The translations under genes were made by a program, and so were the position numbers. This document shows positions 19,148 to 27,749 of a stretch of 64,000 nucleotides of DNA, piece after piece. How positions within the stretch are numbered: the stretch's first letter is position 1; every line of letters begins with the position of its first letter. Source of the DNA: Sulfurospirillum cavolei (GTDB taxonomy: Bacteria; Campylobacterota; Campylobacteria; Campylobacterales; Sulfurospirillaceae); the NCBI RefSeq assembly GCF_001548055.1, contig NZ_AP014724.1, forward strand, positions 1,116,001-1,180,000. The letters are read 5' to 3'. The notes under the pieces were generated by a model that searched no databases, was not told the DNA's origin, and worked only from the letters and a program-made list of their open reading frames with translations.

Positions 19148-19741
19148 ATGCAAATCTCTTATAAGCCTTTAGTAGAGCGTTTTTCAATTCCTCGACCTAC
19201 CTTAATCGAGTGGCAGAAGAGGGCAGAAGAAAAAGAAAATTGGCGTGTGAAACATTTGGCGTATCTTCGGATGCAACTTTGCGTTGAAAAAGAGACGTGT
19301 GCCGAGCTTAAAAAATATGCTCCGTGTCCGGAAGAACTCTTCTTGCTTTGCGTTTATCTCTTTTTTTACACTATCGACGCTTATATTCCCAAAGACGACC
19401 TCATGCGAGGCTTTCGTGCTTTTGCGCTTGAAGTGCGAAACGGCGTTGAATATCAGCACGAATTTGCCGGACGAATCTGGTCGCTACGTATGGGCGAGGA
19501 ATCAAGTAAAAAGATGGTTAATTATTACCGTTTGTTTGACCTCTTAAAACACCTAACGGCGGCGCAATATGCCGTACTTTTGAGTGCGGCGATAGAATTT
19601 GTTCATGCGGCAAAAAGCAAGTACCGCATCGACACGAAAGCATGTTTAGAGGGTAAAACATGGCAAGAGCTCTTTACGTACGATAAGGCGTTTTCGCTTA
19701 AAAGCATCGAAACATTTTTTAAAAATAAAGGGATATTGTAA
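19148..19741 (+). CDS. Uncharacterised protein with possible N-terminal helix-turn-helix
   Basis: A 197-residue, helix-rich, soluble-looking protein that I do not recognise. The first 25 residues (SYKPLVERFSIPRPTLIEWQKR) read like a helix-turn-helix of the kind in which the second helix recognises DNA, so DNA binding is possible. Four cysteines are scattered without a metal-binding pattern. The gene has its own AT-rich upstream region with a TATAAA element and is directly followed by a small membrane protein gene with no gap, so the two are co-transcribed. Confidence 0.6.
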   Translation: MQISYKPLVERFSIPRPTLIEWQKRAEEKENWRVKHLAYLRMQLCVEKETCAELKKYAPCPEELFLLCVYLFFYTIDAYIPKDDLMRGFRAFALEVRNGVEYQHEFAGRIWSLRMGEESSKKMVNYYRLFDLLKHLTAAQYAVLLSAAIEFVHAAKSKYRIDTKACLEGKTWQELFTYDKAFSLKSIETFFKNKGIL

Positions 19742-20008
19742 ATGGCGCATATCGAGATGGATCTGTTTCAATGGCTTGGATTTGGAGGAATGCTCTGTAT
19801 TGTTCTTGCCTATTTTTTGCTGCAAATCGGTAAATGCGACGTGCATTCTTTGGTATATCAGCTTTTAAATTTAACGGGAGCACTTGCACTCATCGTCTCG
19901 TTATACGTTCATTTTAATTTAGGATCGTTTCTGATTGAAATTTTTTGGATCGTTATTACCGTATACGGCATCGTTAAAAATCTTTCGAATGGGTACAAAA
20001 AGTGCTAA
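19742..20008 (+). CDS. Small three-helix membrane protein (CBU_0592-like)
   Basis: An 88-residue protein with hydrophobic segments at about residues 8-26, 38-56 and 60-77. The spacing and the pattern FGGMLCIVLAYFLLQ ... LLNLTGALALIVSLY ... FLIEIFWIVITVYGIV resemble the CBU_0592-type family of small bacterial membrane proteins, whose role is unknown. The start codon immediately follows the stop of the preceding gene. Confidence 0.68.
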   Translation: MAHIEMDLFQWLGFGGMLCIVLAYFLLQIGKCDVHSLVYQLLNLTGALALIVSLYVHFNLGSFLIEIFWIVITVYGIVKNLSNGYKKC

Positions 20009-20136
20009 AAAGCTATATTTTACATATAATAATACATAAAATATCCTTTAAATAATAAATTTTATTATATGATATTTATTTCTTTATAAGTTGAATTGCT
20101 CTAAGATACTATCATCAAAACCCAAAAGGAGAAACA

Positions 20137-20787
20137 ATGAGACAGTACGAAACGTATAAATGTAGCAAATGCGGTAATGAGGTTGAAGTGCAAAATGTCG
20201 GAGGCGGAAAGTTGACCTGTTGCGGTCAAGAAATGAGCTGTATTACCGAAGATCTTACGGCTGTCAATCTAATGAAAGCCTTTGCCGGTGAATCGCAAGC
20301 GAGAAATAAGTACGATCTTTTTGCGGACATCGCACAAGAAGAGGGCTGGCATGCGGTTGCACGTCACTTTAGAGAAGCGGCAGAGAATGAAAAATGGCAT
20401 GCACGCGCAGAATTTAAAGCGTATCATAAACTCGTAGACGGTGCGGAAACGGAACTCACGCTTAAAAACTTGGATAGTGCAATGGCGGGCGAAAACTACG
20501 AGCACACGACAATGTATCCGAATTTTGCGAAGATTGCGGAAGAAGAGGGGCATAAAGAGCTTGCACGTCTTTTTAACGCTATCGGCAAAGTCGAAGTCGA
20601 ACACGAACGCGAATATAAAGCCTTACAAGATGCGATGAGAGAAGACGGTTTCTTTAGCGATGAGGAAGATGAGATTTGGGTATGCGAAGTATGCGGTCAC
20701 ATTCATCGAGGTAAACGCGCACCTAACGCCTGCCCGCTTTGTAAAGTCGGTAAAGAGTATTTTAAACGCCAATGTTTAGGACTCTAA
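20137..20787 (+). CDS. Desulforubrerythrin (three-domain rubrerythrin)
   Basis: A peroxide-reducing non-haem iron protein. In order: a desulforedoxin-like domain with Cys at residues 9, 12, 28 and 29 (exactly the desulforedoxin spacing), a four-helix di-iron rubrerythrin domain with the Glu-rich repeats [11 protein letters not shown] and [13 protein letters not shown], and a rubredoxin-like C-terminus with CEVC and CPLC pairs. This three-domain arrangement is known as desulforubrerythrin from Campylobacter jejuni. The 216-residue length fits. It is preceded by a strong AAAGGAG ribosome site and an AT-rich promoter region, where peroxide-responsive control is plausible but not visible. It suits a microaerophile or anaerobe facing oxygen. 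Confidence 0.92.
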   Translation: MRQYETYKCSKCGNEVEVQNVGGGKLTCCGQEMSCITEDLTAVNLMKAFAGESQARNKYDLFADIAQEEGWHAVARHFREAAENEKWHARAEFKAYHKLVDGAETELTLKNLDSAMAGENYEHTTMYPNFAKIAEEEGHKELARLFNAIGKVEVEHEREYKALQDAMREDGFFSDEEDEIWVCEVCGHIHRGKRAPNACPLCKVGKEYFKRQCLGL

Positions 20788-20803
20788 AAAGCACTTATTG
20801 AAA

Positions 20804-20837
20804 AAAATAGCCGCATTTATATTCACGCGGCTATTTT
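20804..20837. terminator. Bidirectional terminator between rubrerythrin and xerH
   Basis: An eleven-base-pair perfect stem (AAAATAGCCGC, 20804-20814, with 20827-20837) and a 12-base loop carries A and T runs on both sides. It serves both converging genes and abuts the xerH stop codon. Confidence 0.8.
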
Positions 20838-21890
20838 CTAAAAAATATCCGTTGTTTTCGTGAGACGGTCTTTGTCAAAATGTGTATAAATTCTTGACGT
20901 ATTAATGTCTGCATGTCCGAGCGATTCTTGTACTAAAATCAAATCTTTACTTTTTTGATAAAGCAACGTCGCAAAGGTATGTCGTAACATATGCGCTCCG
21001 TTTTTATTTTTACGAATACCGACATGTAAAAGAATTTTCTCAACAAGTCGACTGACGTATGCTTGGGTTAATACCTTACCTTTGTGGTTGCAAAATAAGA
21101 GGCCGTTATCACATGTTTTGGAGGCTAGCCACAGCCGTAAATCTTCTTGAATAATCGTTTCTTTGATCATGACGACTCTAGGTTTGTTACCTTTTCCTCT
21201 CACTTGAATGACGTAAGCGTTTCCGTCTTTGACAAAATCTTTAATAAGAATATGAAGGGCTTCGCTGACCCTGATGCCCGTATACAAAATTACTTTGATA
21301 ATCAAGCGGTTTCGTGCGGCTGATGTGACATCAAAAGGATAAGTATCGATACCTTCAATAAAGCGTTGAGCTTCTTCCTGATTCATAAAAGAGGGGAGTT
21401 TCGTACCGCTTTTACCTCCCAGCCCGCCCCAATTTTTGAGCTCGATCCCGTATCGAAAGGCATTACCGGTTTCGTCTGCATTTTGTTTATCGATAAATCC
21501 GAAAAAGGAGATGAGTGCAATGCGATAGTTTTTTTTAGTCGCATCCGATAGATTAGCCGTTTCGGATGCTAAAAAGTCACTTAATAACTCTTCGTCTATC
21601 TCTCGCATTGAGGAAGCTCCGTAAGTGTTTAAAAAGAGCGATAATTTTTCAAGAGGAATAAAATAGACGTGAATACTGTTGATACCGATATTGCGAATTT
21701 CCTTGATAAGCGGTTTTAACATCTCAAGTGAATAGAGATTTTTCGAAAGCTTTTGGAGAATCAACGCCAGTCGGTCTTTATCTTTGACATGCCGATTTGA
21801 AAGAGACGTAATCTTATTTCTGATGAATCGTATAAGCCAAAAAAGATAAGTGTCGTTAAACGAGTTTTCACAGTCCAAAGGGTATTTCAT
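20838..21890 (-). CDS. xerH: Tyrosine recombinase XerH (chromosome dimer resolution)
   Basis: Site-specific recombinase of 350 residues. The catalytic residues of the tyrosine recombinase family are all visible: Arg in TGIRVSEAL, Lys in RGKGNKPRVV, HxxR in HMLRHTFAT, His in LGHADINTSR and the nucleophile Tyr in RIYTHF. The N-terminal core-binding domain is longer than in XerC/D, as in XerH of Helicobacter and Campylobacter, which acts alone on a difH site. No phage genes flank it, so a phage integrase is unlikely. A dif-like inverted repeat lies in its upstream spacer at about 21970-21999. Confidence 0.88.
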   Translation of the reverse strand: MKYPLDCENSFNDTYLFWLIRFIRNKITSLSNRHVKDKDRLALILQKLSKNLYSLEMLKPLIKEIRNIGINSIHVYFIPLEKLSLFLNTYGASSMREIDEELLSDFLASETANLSDATKKNYRIALISFFGFIDKQNADETGNAFRYGIELKNWGGLGGKSGTKLPSFMNQEEAQRFIEGIDTYPFDVTSAARNRLIIKVILYTGIRVSEALHILIKDFVKDGNAYVIQVRGKGNKPRVVMIKETIIQEDLRLWLASKTCDNGLLFCNHKGKVLTQAYVSRLVEKILLHVGIRKNKNGAHMLRHTFATLLYQKSKDLILVQESLGHADINTSRIYTHFDKDRLTKTTDIF

Positions 21891-21969
21891 CGATACGTCG
21901 CTTTTATTGAAGTCAGTGACTTATACTAACGTTTTTTCATTTAAATTTCGAATAAAAACTTCAAATTAA

Positions 21970-21999
21970 TTAGTTTGGAAATTATAGTTTCCAATACAA
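21970..21999. other. Candidate dif (difH) recombination site beside xerH
   Basis: Perfect seven-base arms TTGGAAA (21975-21981) and TTTCCAA (21988-21994) are separated by six bases, TTATAG. A six-base centre is the layout of Xer sites; extending to 12-base arms keeps 9 of 12 positions symmetric. It lies about 80 bases upstream of xerH in a non-coding spacer (21891-22148). I cannot compare it with published difH sequences here. Confidence 0.5.
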
Positions 22000-22148
22000 A
22001 TACGACATATTAAGAGGGCACATCTATAGCCGTTCAATATTTATGACAGTCATTTTATCGTTAACAACCCTTTTTTATGGGCGTTTTTTATAATATAAAC
22101 TATAAAATACCTTTTACATTTCACATTGTATGAATACAGGAGAAAAAG

Positions 22149-22595
22149 ATGTCTCAATTAAAAACGAAACTTCAAGACGACTTGAAAGAAGCCATGAAAA
22201 ACAAAGATGTTTTTAAACGCGACGCGATACGCTTTTTAATGAGTGCTCTCAAACAAATCGAAGTTGACGAGCGCAAAGAGTTGAGCGATGAAGATATTAT
22301 GAAAATTATCCAAAAATCCCTCAAACAACGCGAAGACGCGATTAGCGCGTTTCAAGAAGCCGGGCGTAACGATCTTGTCGAAAAAGAGACGGCGGAAGCT
22401 TCACTGCTTAAAAGTTATTTGCCTCAGCAATTAAGCGATGACGAACTGAAAGCTATTATTCAAAAACATATTGCCGCTTTAGGCATTAGTTCCATGAAAG
22501 AGATTGGAAAATTGATGCCGGTTATTTTAAGCGAATGTGCCGGCGTGGCAGATGGAAAACGTATTAATCTTATCGCAAAAACCATGTTAGCGTAA
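22149..22595 (+). CDS. YqeY/GatB-like domain protein
   Basis: A 148-residue protein of the YqeY family, related to the tail domain of GatB. It has the N-terminal LQDDLKEAMKNKDVFKRDAIRFL helix and the EKETAEASLLKSYLPQQLSDDEL segment. The role is uncertain; it may bind tRNA or assist amidotransferases. It stands alone with a clear AGGAGAAAAAG ribosome site and ends at a strong terminator. Confidence 0.88.
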   Translation: MSQLKTKLQDDLKEAMKNKDVFKRDAIRFLMSALKQIEVDERKELSDEDIMKIIQKSLKQREDAISAFQEAGRNDLVEKETAEASLLKSYLPQQLSDDELKAIIQKHIAALGISSMKEIGKLMPVILSECAGVADGKRINLIAKTMLA

Positions 22596-22599
22596 AAGT

Positions 22600-22637
22600 G
22601 ACATGTAAGAGATTTTCTCTTACATGTCGTCTTTTTT
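22600..22637 (+). terminator. Terminator made of two inverted KACATGTM motifs
   Basis: A perfect 13-base-pair stem (22600-22612 with 22616-22628) and three-base loop are followed by GTC and seven T residues. Each arm contains one copy of the dispersed ACATGT motif, giving GACATGTA and TACATGTC. It terminates yqeY, and it lies between converging genes. Confidence 0.88.
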
Positions 22638-23857
22638 TAGTGAAGCTTTTGTTTATGCGCCAAAATGACTTCTTGCGTCTGTAGGGCAATCTCTAACTCT
22701 TCGTTCGTCGGAATGACCAGTACCGTCACAGGACTCTCTTTTGTGCTAATTTGCATGGTACGCGAAGAACGTTTTTGATTGAGAATCGGATCGATTTCGA
22801 TACCCAGATTTTGAAGATTCTCGCAACTCTTAGCACGAACGTTGTGGGCATTTTCTCCGATACCTCCGGTAAAGACGATACAATCGACGCGTCCTAATGC
22901 GGCACTGTAGGCACCGATGTATTTTTTGATGCGGTAGTTGAACATTTCCAATGCCAATTGAGCTTTTTCGTTACCCTCTTCTGCCATTTGCCCGACTTCT
23001 CGCATGTCATTGATACCGCAAATGCCTTTGAGACCGCTTTCTTTGTTTAAGACGCGATCTAAGGTTTCAATATCCAAACCTTCTTTGCGTGCAAGGTAAA
23101 ATAAAACGGCCGGATCGATATCGCCGCTTCGCGTTCCCATCATCAATCCTTCAAGCGGTGTTAACCCCATAGAAGTATCGACGCTCTGCCCGTTTTGAAT
23201 TGCACTGACGCTTGCGCCGTTTCCCAAGTGCAAGGTAATTGCGTTCAGTTGAGAAAGCTTTTTGCCCATAAATTTTGCCGCCTCTTTTGCGACAAAACGA
23301 TGCGAAGTTCCGTGAAAACCGTAGCGTCTGATTTTTAAATCTTCGTAATAATGATAAGGAATTGCGTACATGTAAGCATGCGGCGGCATCGTCGCGTGAA
23401 AAGCCGTATCAAATACGACGACTTGCGGAACGCTGGGGCTTTGTTCCAAAGAAACTTTAATACCGGCTAAATGCCCCGGATTGTGAAGCGGTGCCAATGG
23501 AATCAAGCGTTCGATTTCCGAGGCGACCCATTCATCGACGATTACGGGTTCACGGAAAGAAGAGCCGCCTTGCACGACGCGGTGCCCTATTCCGTCAAGG
23601 TCGTTTAAATCGTGAATGGCACTCGATTCGATCAAAAGTGCGCTCATGAGTTTTAAAGCGATTTCATGGTTTGGAATCGGCAATTTATGCTCAATTTTTT
23701 GTTCAGCACCCTCTTTGTCAAGGTATTTAATACGTGCAAGCGAAGAGTTTTCCCCGATTTGCTCGATTAAGCCGCTGGCAATGACGGCATAATTTTCCAT
23801 GTTAATTAATTGGTATTTAATTGAAGAACTTCCCGCATTGAGCACTAGAATTTTCAT
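22637..23857 (-). CDS. ackA: Acetate kinase
   Basis: Converts acetyl phosphate and ADP to acetate and ATP. At 406 residues it has the N-terminal VLNAGSSSIKY motif, the catalytic RRYGFHGTSHRFV segment and the ATP-binding GGIGENAHNVR loop. It overlaps pta by four bases and is second in the pta-ackA operon, giving substrate-level ATP formation or acetate activation. Confidence 0.97.
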   Translation of the reverse strand: MKILVLNAGSSSIKYQLINMENYAVIASGLIEQIGENSSLARIKYLDKEGAEQKIEHKLPIPNHEIALKLMSALLIESSAIHDLNDLDGIGHRVVQGGSSFREPVIVDEWVASEIERLIPLAPLHNPGHLAGIKVSLEQSPSVPQVVVFDTAFHATMPPHAYMYAIPYHYYEDLKIRRYGFHGTSHRFVAKEAAKFMGKKLSQLNAITLHLGNGASVSAIQNGQSVDTSMGLTPLEGLMMGTRSGDIDPAVLFYLARKEGLDIETLDRVLNKESGLKGICGINDMREVGQMAEEGNEKAQLALEMFNYRIKKYIGAYSAALGRVDCIVFTGGIGENAHNVRAKSCENLQNLGIEIDPILNQKRSSRTMQISTKESPVTVLVIPTNEELEIALQTQEVILAHKQKLH

Positions 23858-25962
23858 TGAGCCTCCCCTTCGCCGCTTTGCGCTTGGATTGCCGTGATGG
23901 CAACCGTATTGACGATGTCGGGAACCAAACAGCCTCGGCTTAAGTCGTTGACCGGTTTGCGTAATCCCTGAAGTACCGGACCGATAGCAACGGCTCCGGA
24001 GCTTCGCTGAACCGCTTTATACGTGTTATTACCGGTGTTGAGATCCGGAAAAATGAAAATCGTTGCTTGCCCCGCAACGTGGCTATTAGGCAGTTTTGTT
24101 TTTGCAACGATCGGGTCGATTGCCGCATCGTACTGTATCGGCCCTTCGACCAAAAGATCGGGACGAGCTTCTTTGACGATTTTGGTCGCCAAGCGTACTT
24201 TTTCGACCTCTTCGCCTTTGCCGGAATCTCCCGTAGAGTACGAAAGCATCGCAATTTTCGGCTCAATACCGAACATTTTTGCCGTATCGGCAGACGAGAT
24301 AGCGATTTGCGCTAACTCTTCCGCATTGGGGTCTTGGTTAACGGCACAGTCGCCGTAAACTAAAACGCGCGTATCCAAACACATAAAAAAGAGGCTTGAT
24401 ACGATGGAAATACCCGGTTTGGTTTTAATGATCTGAAGTGCCGGACGAATCGTTTCTTGCGTCGTATGAATCGCACCGGAAACCATACCGTCGGCATGTC
24501 CCAAATACACCATCATCGTACCGAAGTAATTTTTCATCATCATACTGTCTTTAGCGACTTCGAGGGTTAAGCCTTTGGCTTTACGCATCTCGTAAAAAGA
24601 GGTAACGAAAGAGTCCATAAGCGAAGAGTTGAGCGGATCGATAATCGTCGCTTTGCTAATATCCAGCCCTAGCGTAGCACTTTTCTGTCGTACTTCTTCT
24701 TCGACACCGAGTAAGATAATATCAGCAACGTCGCGTCGAAGCAAAATCTCCGTCGCTCGCAAGATACGTTCGTCATTACTTTCCGGAAGAACAATGCGTT
24801 TGCGATCTCTTCGTGCTCTTTCGAACAAGGCGTATTCAAACATTACCGGTGTAATCGAGCTTGCGGAAGAAGGCATATTGATAGAGCGATGCATCTCTTC
24901 AATATTGACATTAGACGAGAAAAGTCCCATAGCAAGCGCAATTTTACGTACGCTTTGCGGCGTAATGCGGGCAGGCACGTTGGCAACGTTGACGGCAGTG
25001 GTAAACGTACCCTCGTCGACGCTTAAAATGGGAATGGAAAGGTCTTTAAATCCCGCAATCAATTTGTTAATCGACTTGTGCGGCATCATACCTGCGGTGA
25101 GTAAAATACCCGAGATATTCGGATAGTTGTTTGAAAAAACGGTGCTTAAGCATCCTACGATAATATCGGATCGGTCGCCCGAGGTAATAATTAAATCGCC
25201 GTCTTCGATGTATTCTAAAAAATTATCGAGTTTCATAGCGGCGATTTTGCTTTGTTTGACCACGCGGCGTAAATCTTTTTCTTCTCCGTAGATATGAACG
25301 CATCCTAACGTTTTTTTGATTTCGGCGACGGTAGGCGTATCCAGTTCGGGAATCTCTTGTAAAAAGTACAGAGGCGCTTCTTGTAAGGACTCTTTTTGCG
25401 TCAGCTCTTTAAGCGCTTCCCATTCCGTTTCGCCTAAGCGGTTGACAAAAGTCGCAAAGTGCTGACAACCTGCCGCTTTAATGGCTTCGGCTTCGATATG
25501 AATTTCGTCGATTACCTCTTTAACGTTTTTACCTTTACCTTTTAAAACGCTAATAAAAGGGCTACTAAGGTTTTTGGCGATGGAGAGATTAATATCAAAA
25601 TCGATCGTCGGCGAAAAGTTGGATTGGTTTAATCCCTCAATCAATACAAAGTCGTACCGGCTCTCTAAATTCTTCAATTTATCGATCAGCGTTTCAAGCA
25701 CTTCGTTATATTTGTTTTCGGCAACCAAACTCTCGACTTCGTGAACGCTATAACCGACCATTTCATGAACGTCCATACCCAAGGCATAATGTTCAAGCAT
25801 AAACTCGATATCTTTATCGACCGTTTTGTCGTCTGCAACGACGGGGCGAAAAAAAGCAACTTTGCCTAGACGTCCTTTTAAAAGCTCCATGATACCCATC
25901 GCTACGACCAAACTACCGGCCGCGGGTGCTAGCGATGAAATATACAAACTTTTCGTTTTCAT
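23854..25962 (-). CDS. pta: Phosphate acetyltransferase (long form)
   Basis: Interconverts acetyl-CoA and acetyl phosphate. About 702 residues: an N-terminal BioD-like P-loop-related domain (starting MKTKSLYISSLAPAAGS), a central DRTGG domain (GDLIITSGDRSDI) and the C-terminal catalytic PTA domain (RIVLPESNDERILRA onward). I choose the ATG at 25962, with GGAG five bases upstream; the frame is open ten codons further but without a ribosome site. First gene of the pta-ackA pair. Confidence 0.95.
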   Translation of the reverse strand: MKTKSLYISSLAPAAGSLVVAMGIMELLKGRLGKVAFFRPVVADDKTVDKDIEFMLEHYALGMDVHEMVGYSVHEVESLVAENKYNEVLETLIDKLKNLESRYDFVLIEGLNQSNFSPTIDFDINLSIAKNLSSPFISVLKGKGKNVKEVIDEIHIEAEAIKAAGCQHFATFVNRLGETEWEALKELTQKESLQEAPLYFLQEIPELDTPTVAEIKKTLGCVHIYGEEKDLRRVVKQSKIAAMKLDNFLEYIEDGDLIITSGDRSDIIVGCLSTVFSNNYPNISGILLTAGMMPHKSINKLIAGFKDLSIPILSVDEGTFTTAVNVANVPARITPQSVRKIALAMGLFSSNVNIEEMHRSINMPSSASSITPVMFEYALFERARRDRKRIVLPESNDERILRATEILLRRDVADIILLGVEEEVRQKSATLGLDISKATIIDPLNSSLMDSFVTSFYEMRKAKGLTLEVAKDSMMMKNYFGTMMVYLGHADGMVSGAIHTTQETIRPALQIIKTKPGISIVSSLFFMCLDTRVLVYGDCAVNQDPNAEELAQIAISSADTAKMFGIEPKIAMLSYSTGDSGKGEEVEKVRLATKIVKEARPDLLVEGPIQYDAAIDPIVAKTKLPNSHVAGQATIFIFPDLNTGNNTYKAVQRSSGAVAIGPVLQGLRKPVNDLSRGCLVPDIVNTVAITAIQAQSGEGEAQ

Positions 25963-26037
25963 CTCTCTCCTTTTAAATGTAACTCTACTCACTATACTAT
26001 AGCAAACGTCTAATAAAGATATAACAAAATAAAATGA

Positions 26038-27477
26038 CTACATAAAATTCGGCGCATCGTTGGAAAAAAGGATAATGTCGCCTTTTTGCGTAAACTCGGC
26101 TAATACGTCTTGGAGTGTACTTTTATCGGATAAAATAATTTTTTGAGCTTTTTGAATCGCTTTGTTTAGTATCGTAACATTCGTTTTTCCGGTAATAATC
26201 ACCAGATCGAAAACATCGTCGATTTTTTTCGCTAAAAGCGTATTGTCGTGTTCGTTACTTTCAACGATACCCGGCGTAATGATCACTTTACGACCTTGAT
26301 ACGTCGCGATTAAGTCATACGAACCGAGCATTCCTTCTAAATTACCGTTAAAGCTATCGTCGATAATGATTTTTCCGCCGGCTTCGATACGCTCTAAACG
26401 ATGTTCGACACTACGCAAGGTCGAAACCGAAGCGCGAATCGTCTCCGTATCAATGCCTAAAGCATGCGCGACGTAAATAGCCGCACTTAAGTTGGCGGCG
26501 TTAAATGCCCCTAAAAGATTACAATGAAAGCGTTCCTCTCTTCCCTCAATCGGAATCGTAAACGATAGTCCTTCTAAGGTGGCGTCGACGTCCGTAATTT
26601 CCGAACCGAAAACACTGATACATCCGCCTGCTTTAGCATGCGCACTCTCATGAACAAACGCTCTTTCAAGGCGTGTGGAGTGTAAAAGTTCCATTTTCGT
26701 ATTGCGAATGTTTTCGAGCGTTTTGAAGTATTCGATATGTTGAGCACCGATGCACCCTACAACGGCGATATGAGGATTGACGAAACGTGCGATTTCGTCA
26801 ATGTCGCCTTTGAGCCTAGCACCGGCTTCGACGATATAGACGTCGCACGCTTCGGGTAGGTTTTCGTTAATATCTTTGATAATACCGCCTAACGTATTAA
26901 CGCTACGGGGTGTTTTATAGACGCGATAGGCAAAAGAGAGAATATGTGCTAAAAAATTTTTAATGCTGGTTTTACCGTAACTCGCCGTAATCGCTACGAC
27001 TTTTAACGAAGGATTGTGCATCAATTTTTGACGTGCGGATCGTTTAAAACCTTCAAAAAGAATCTTTTCGTACGAAAGTGCGATCATATGCGCCGTTAGA
27101 AGAGGAATCAAAACGCCAAACGTCTCGCAACCGTGCCAAACACTGATGCATAGCGTATCTTGAAACAAAGCCGCTAAGAGTAAAAAGAGAAAAAAACGCT
27201 TTACGCGAGGGGTAAAAACGAGCTTTTTATCGAGCTTACGATGCCATGCGAAAAGAGCAAAAAGATAACCGATACTCCACAGTAGAACCGGCCATCCCGA
27301 TAAAAGATAATAACCCGCAAGCGGTACGGCTAGAAAATAAAGATGCCAATCGTAACGATGGTAGTGAAAACACAAACGTTCTAATCGATAGGAATACCAT
27401 TGCATAGCACTCATAAAATAATAGCCAAGACCTAAGGTTAAAAGCAGTTGCGAACTTACCTGTATCAACAGTTCCAT
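26038..27477 (-). CDS. murF: UDP-N-acetylmuramoyl-tripeptide--D-Ala-D-Ala ligase
   Basis: Adds D-Ala-D-Ala to the peptidoglycan precursor. This 479-residue form starts with several hydrophobic segments (about residues 7-110), as in other Campylobacterota MurF proteins. The Mur ligase core follows with the ATP loop ITASYGKTSIKNFL, and the C-terminal domain contains EHRLERIE. Its partner ddl, which makes the D-Ala-D-Ala substrate, lies three genes upstream in the same operon. It overlaps the acylphosphatase gene by one base. Confidence 0.9.
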   Translation of the reverse strand: MELLIQVSSQLLLTLGLGYYFMSAMQWYSYRLERLCFHYHRYDWHLYFLAVPLAGYYLLSGWPVLLWSIGYLFALFAWHRKLDKKLVFTPRVKRFFLFLLLAALFQDTLCISVWHGCETFGVLIPLLTAHMIALSYEKILFEGFKRSARQKLMHNPSLKVVAITASYGKTSIKNFLAHILSFAYRVYKTPRSVNTLGGIIKDINENLPEACDVYIVEAGARLKGDIDEIARFVNPHIAVVGCIGAQHIEYFKTLENIRNTKMELLHSTRLERAFVHESAHAKAGGCISVFGSEITDVDATLEGLSFTIPIEGREERFHCNLLGAFNAANLSAAIYVAHALGIDTETIRASVSTLRSVEHRLERIEAGGKIIIDDSFNGNLEGMLGSYDLIATYQGRKVIITPGIVESNEHDNTLLAKKIDDVFDLVIITGKTNVTILNKAIQKAQKIILSDKSTLQDVLAEFTQKGDIILFSNDAPNFM

Positions 27478-27749
27478 TACGCCCTCTTCTCGAAAGTATC
27501 GAAATGCATCGACTCGATTTTTTCACATGTAACGTTTTTCACGTCGGAAAACAAAGAACCGTCGTATAATTTACTGATAAAAAATTCCAAATCTTCTTCG
27601 TAATCGGCATTCAAAACCACTTCAACGCTACCGTCCGCTAGGTTGCGGATGTATCCGTAATACTCAAGTGCGTGGGCAACTTCGAGCACGTATTTTCTAT
27701 AATTAACGCCTTGAACGCGCCCTGTCACAATCATCCGATATGTACTCAA
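27477..27749 (-). CDS. acyP: Acylphosphatase
   Basis: Hydrolyses acyl phosphates such as acetyl or carbamoyl phosphate. The 90-residue product has the phosphate loop GRVQGVNYRKYV with the catalytic Arg and the catalytic Asn in YIRNLADGSVEV. The start appears to be TTG at 27749, overlapping the stop of the hydrolase gene (TTGA), with GGAG about eight bases upstream. Size and motifs are complete. Confidence 0.9.
   Translation of the reverse strand: MSTYRMIVTGRVQGVNYRKYVLEVAHALEYYGYIRNLADGSVEVVLNADYEEDLEFFISKLYDGSLFSDVKNVTCEKIESMHFDTFEKRA

Noticed and set aside
20838-21890. Tyrosine recombinase as a sign of a prophage or integrated element
   Set aside because: No phage, transfer or cargo genes flank it, and its form and context match the housekeeping XerH.
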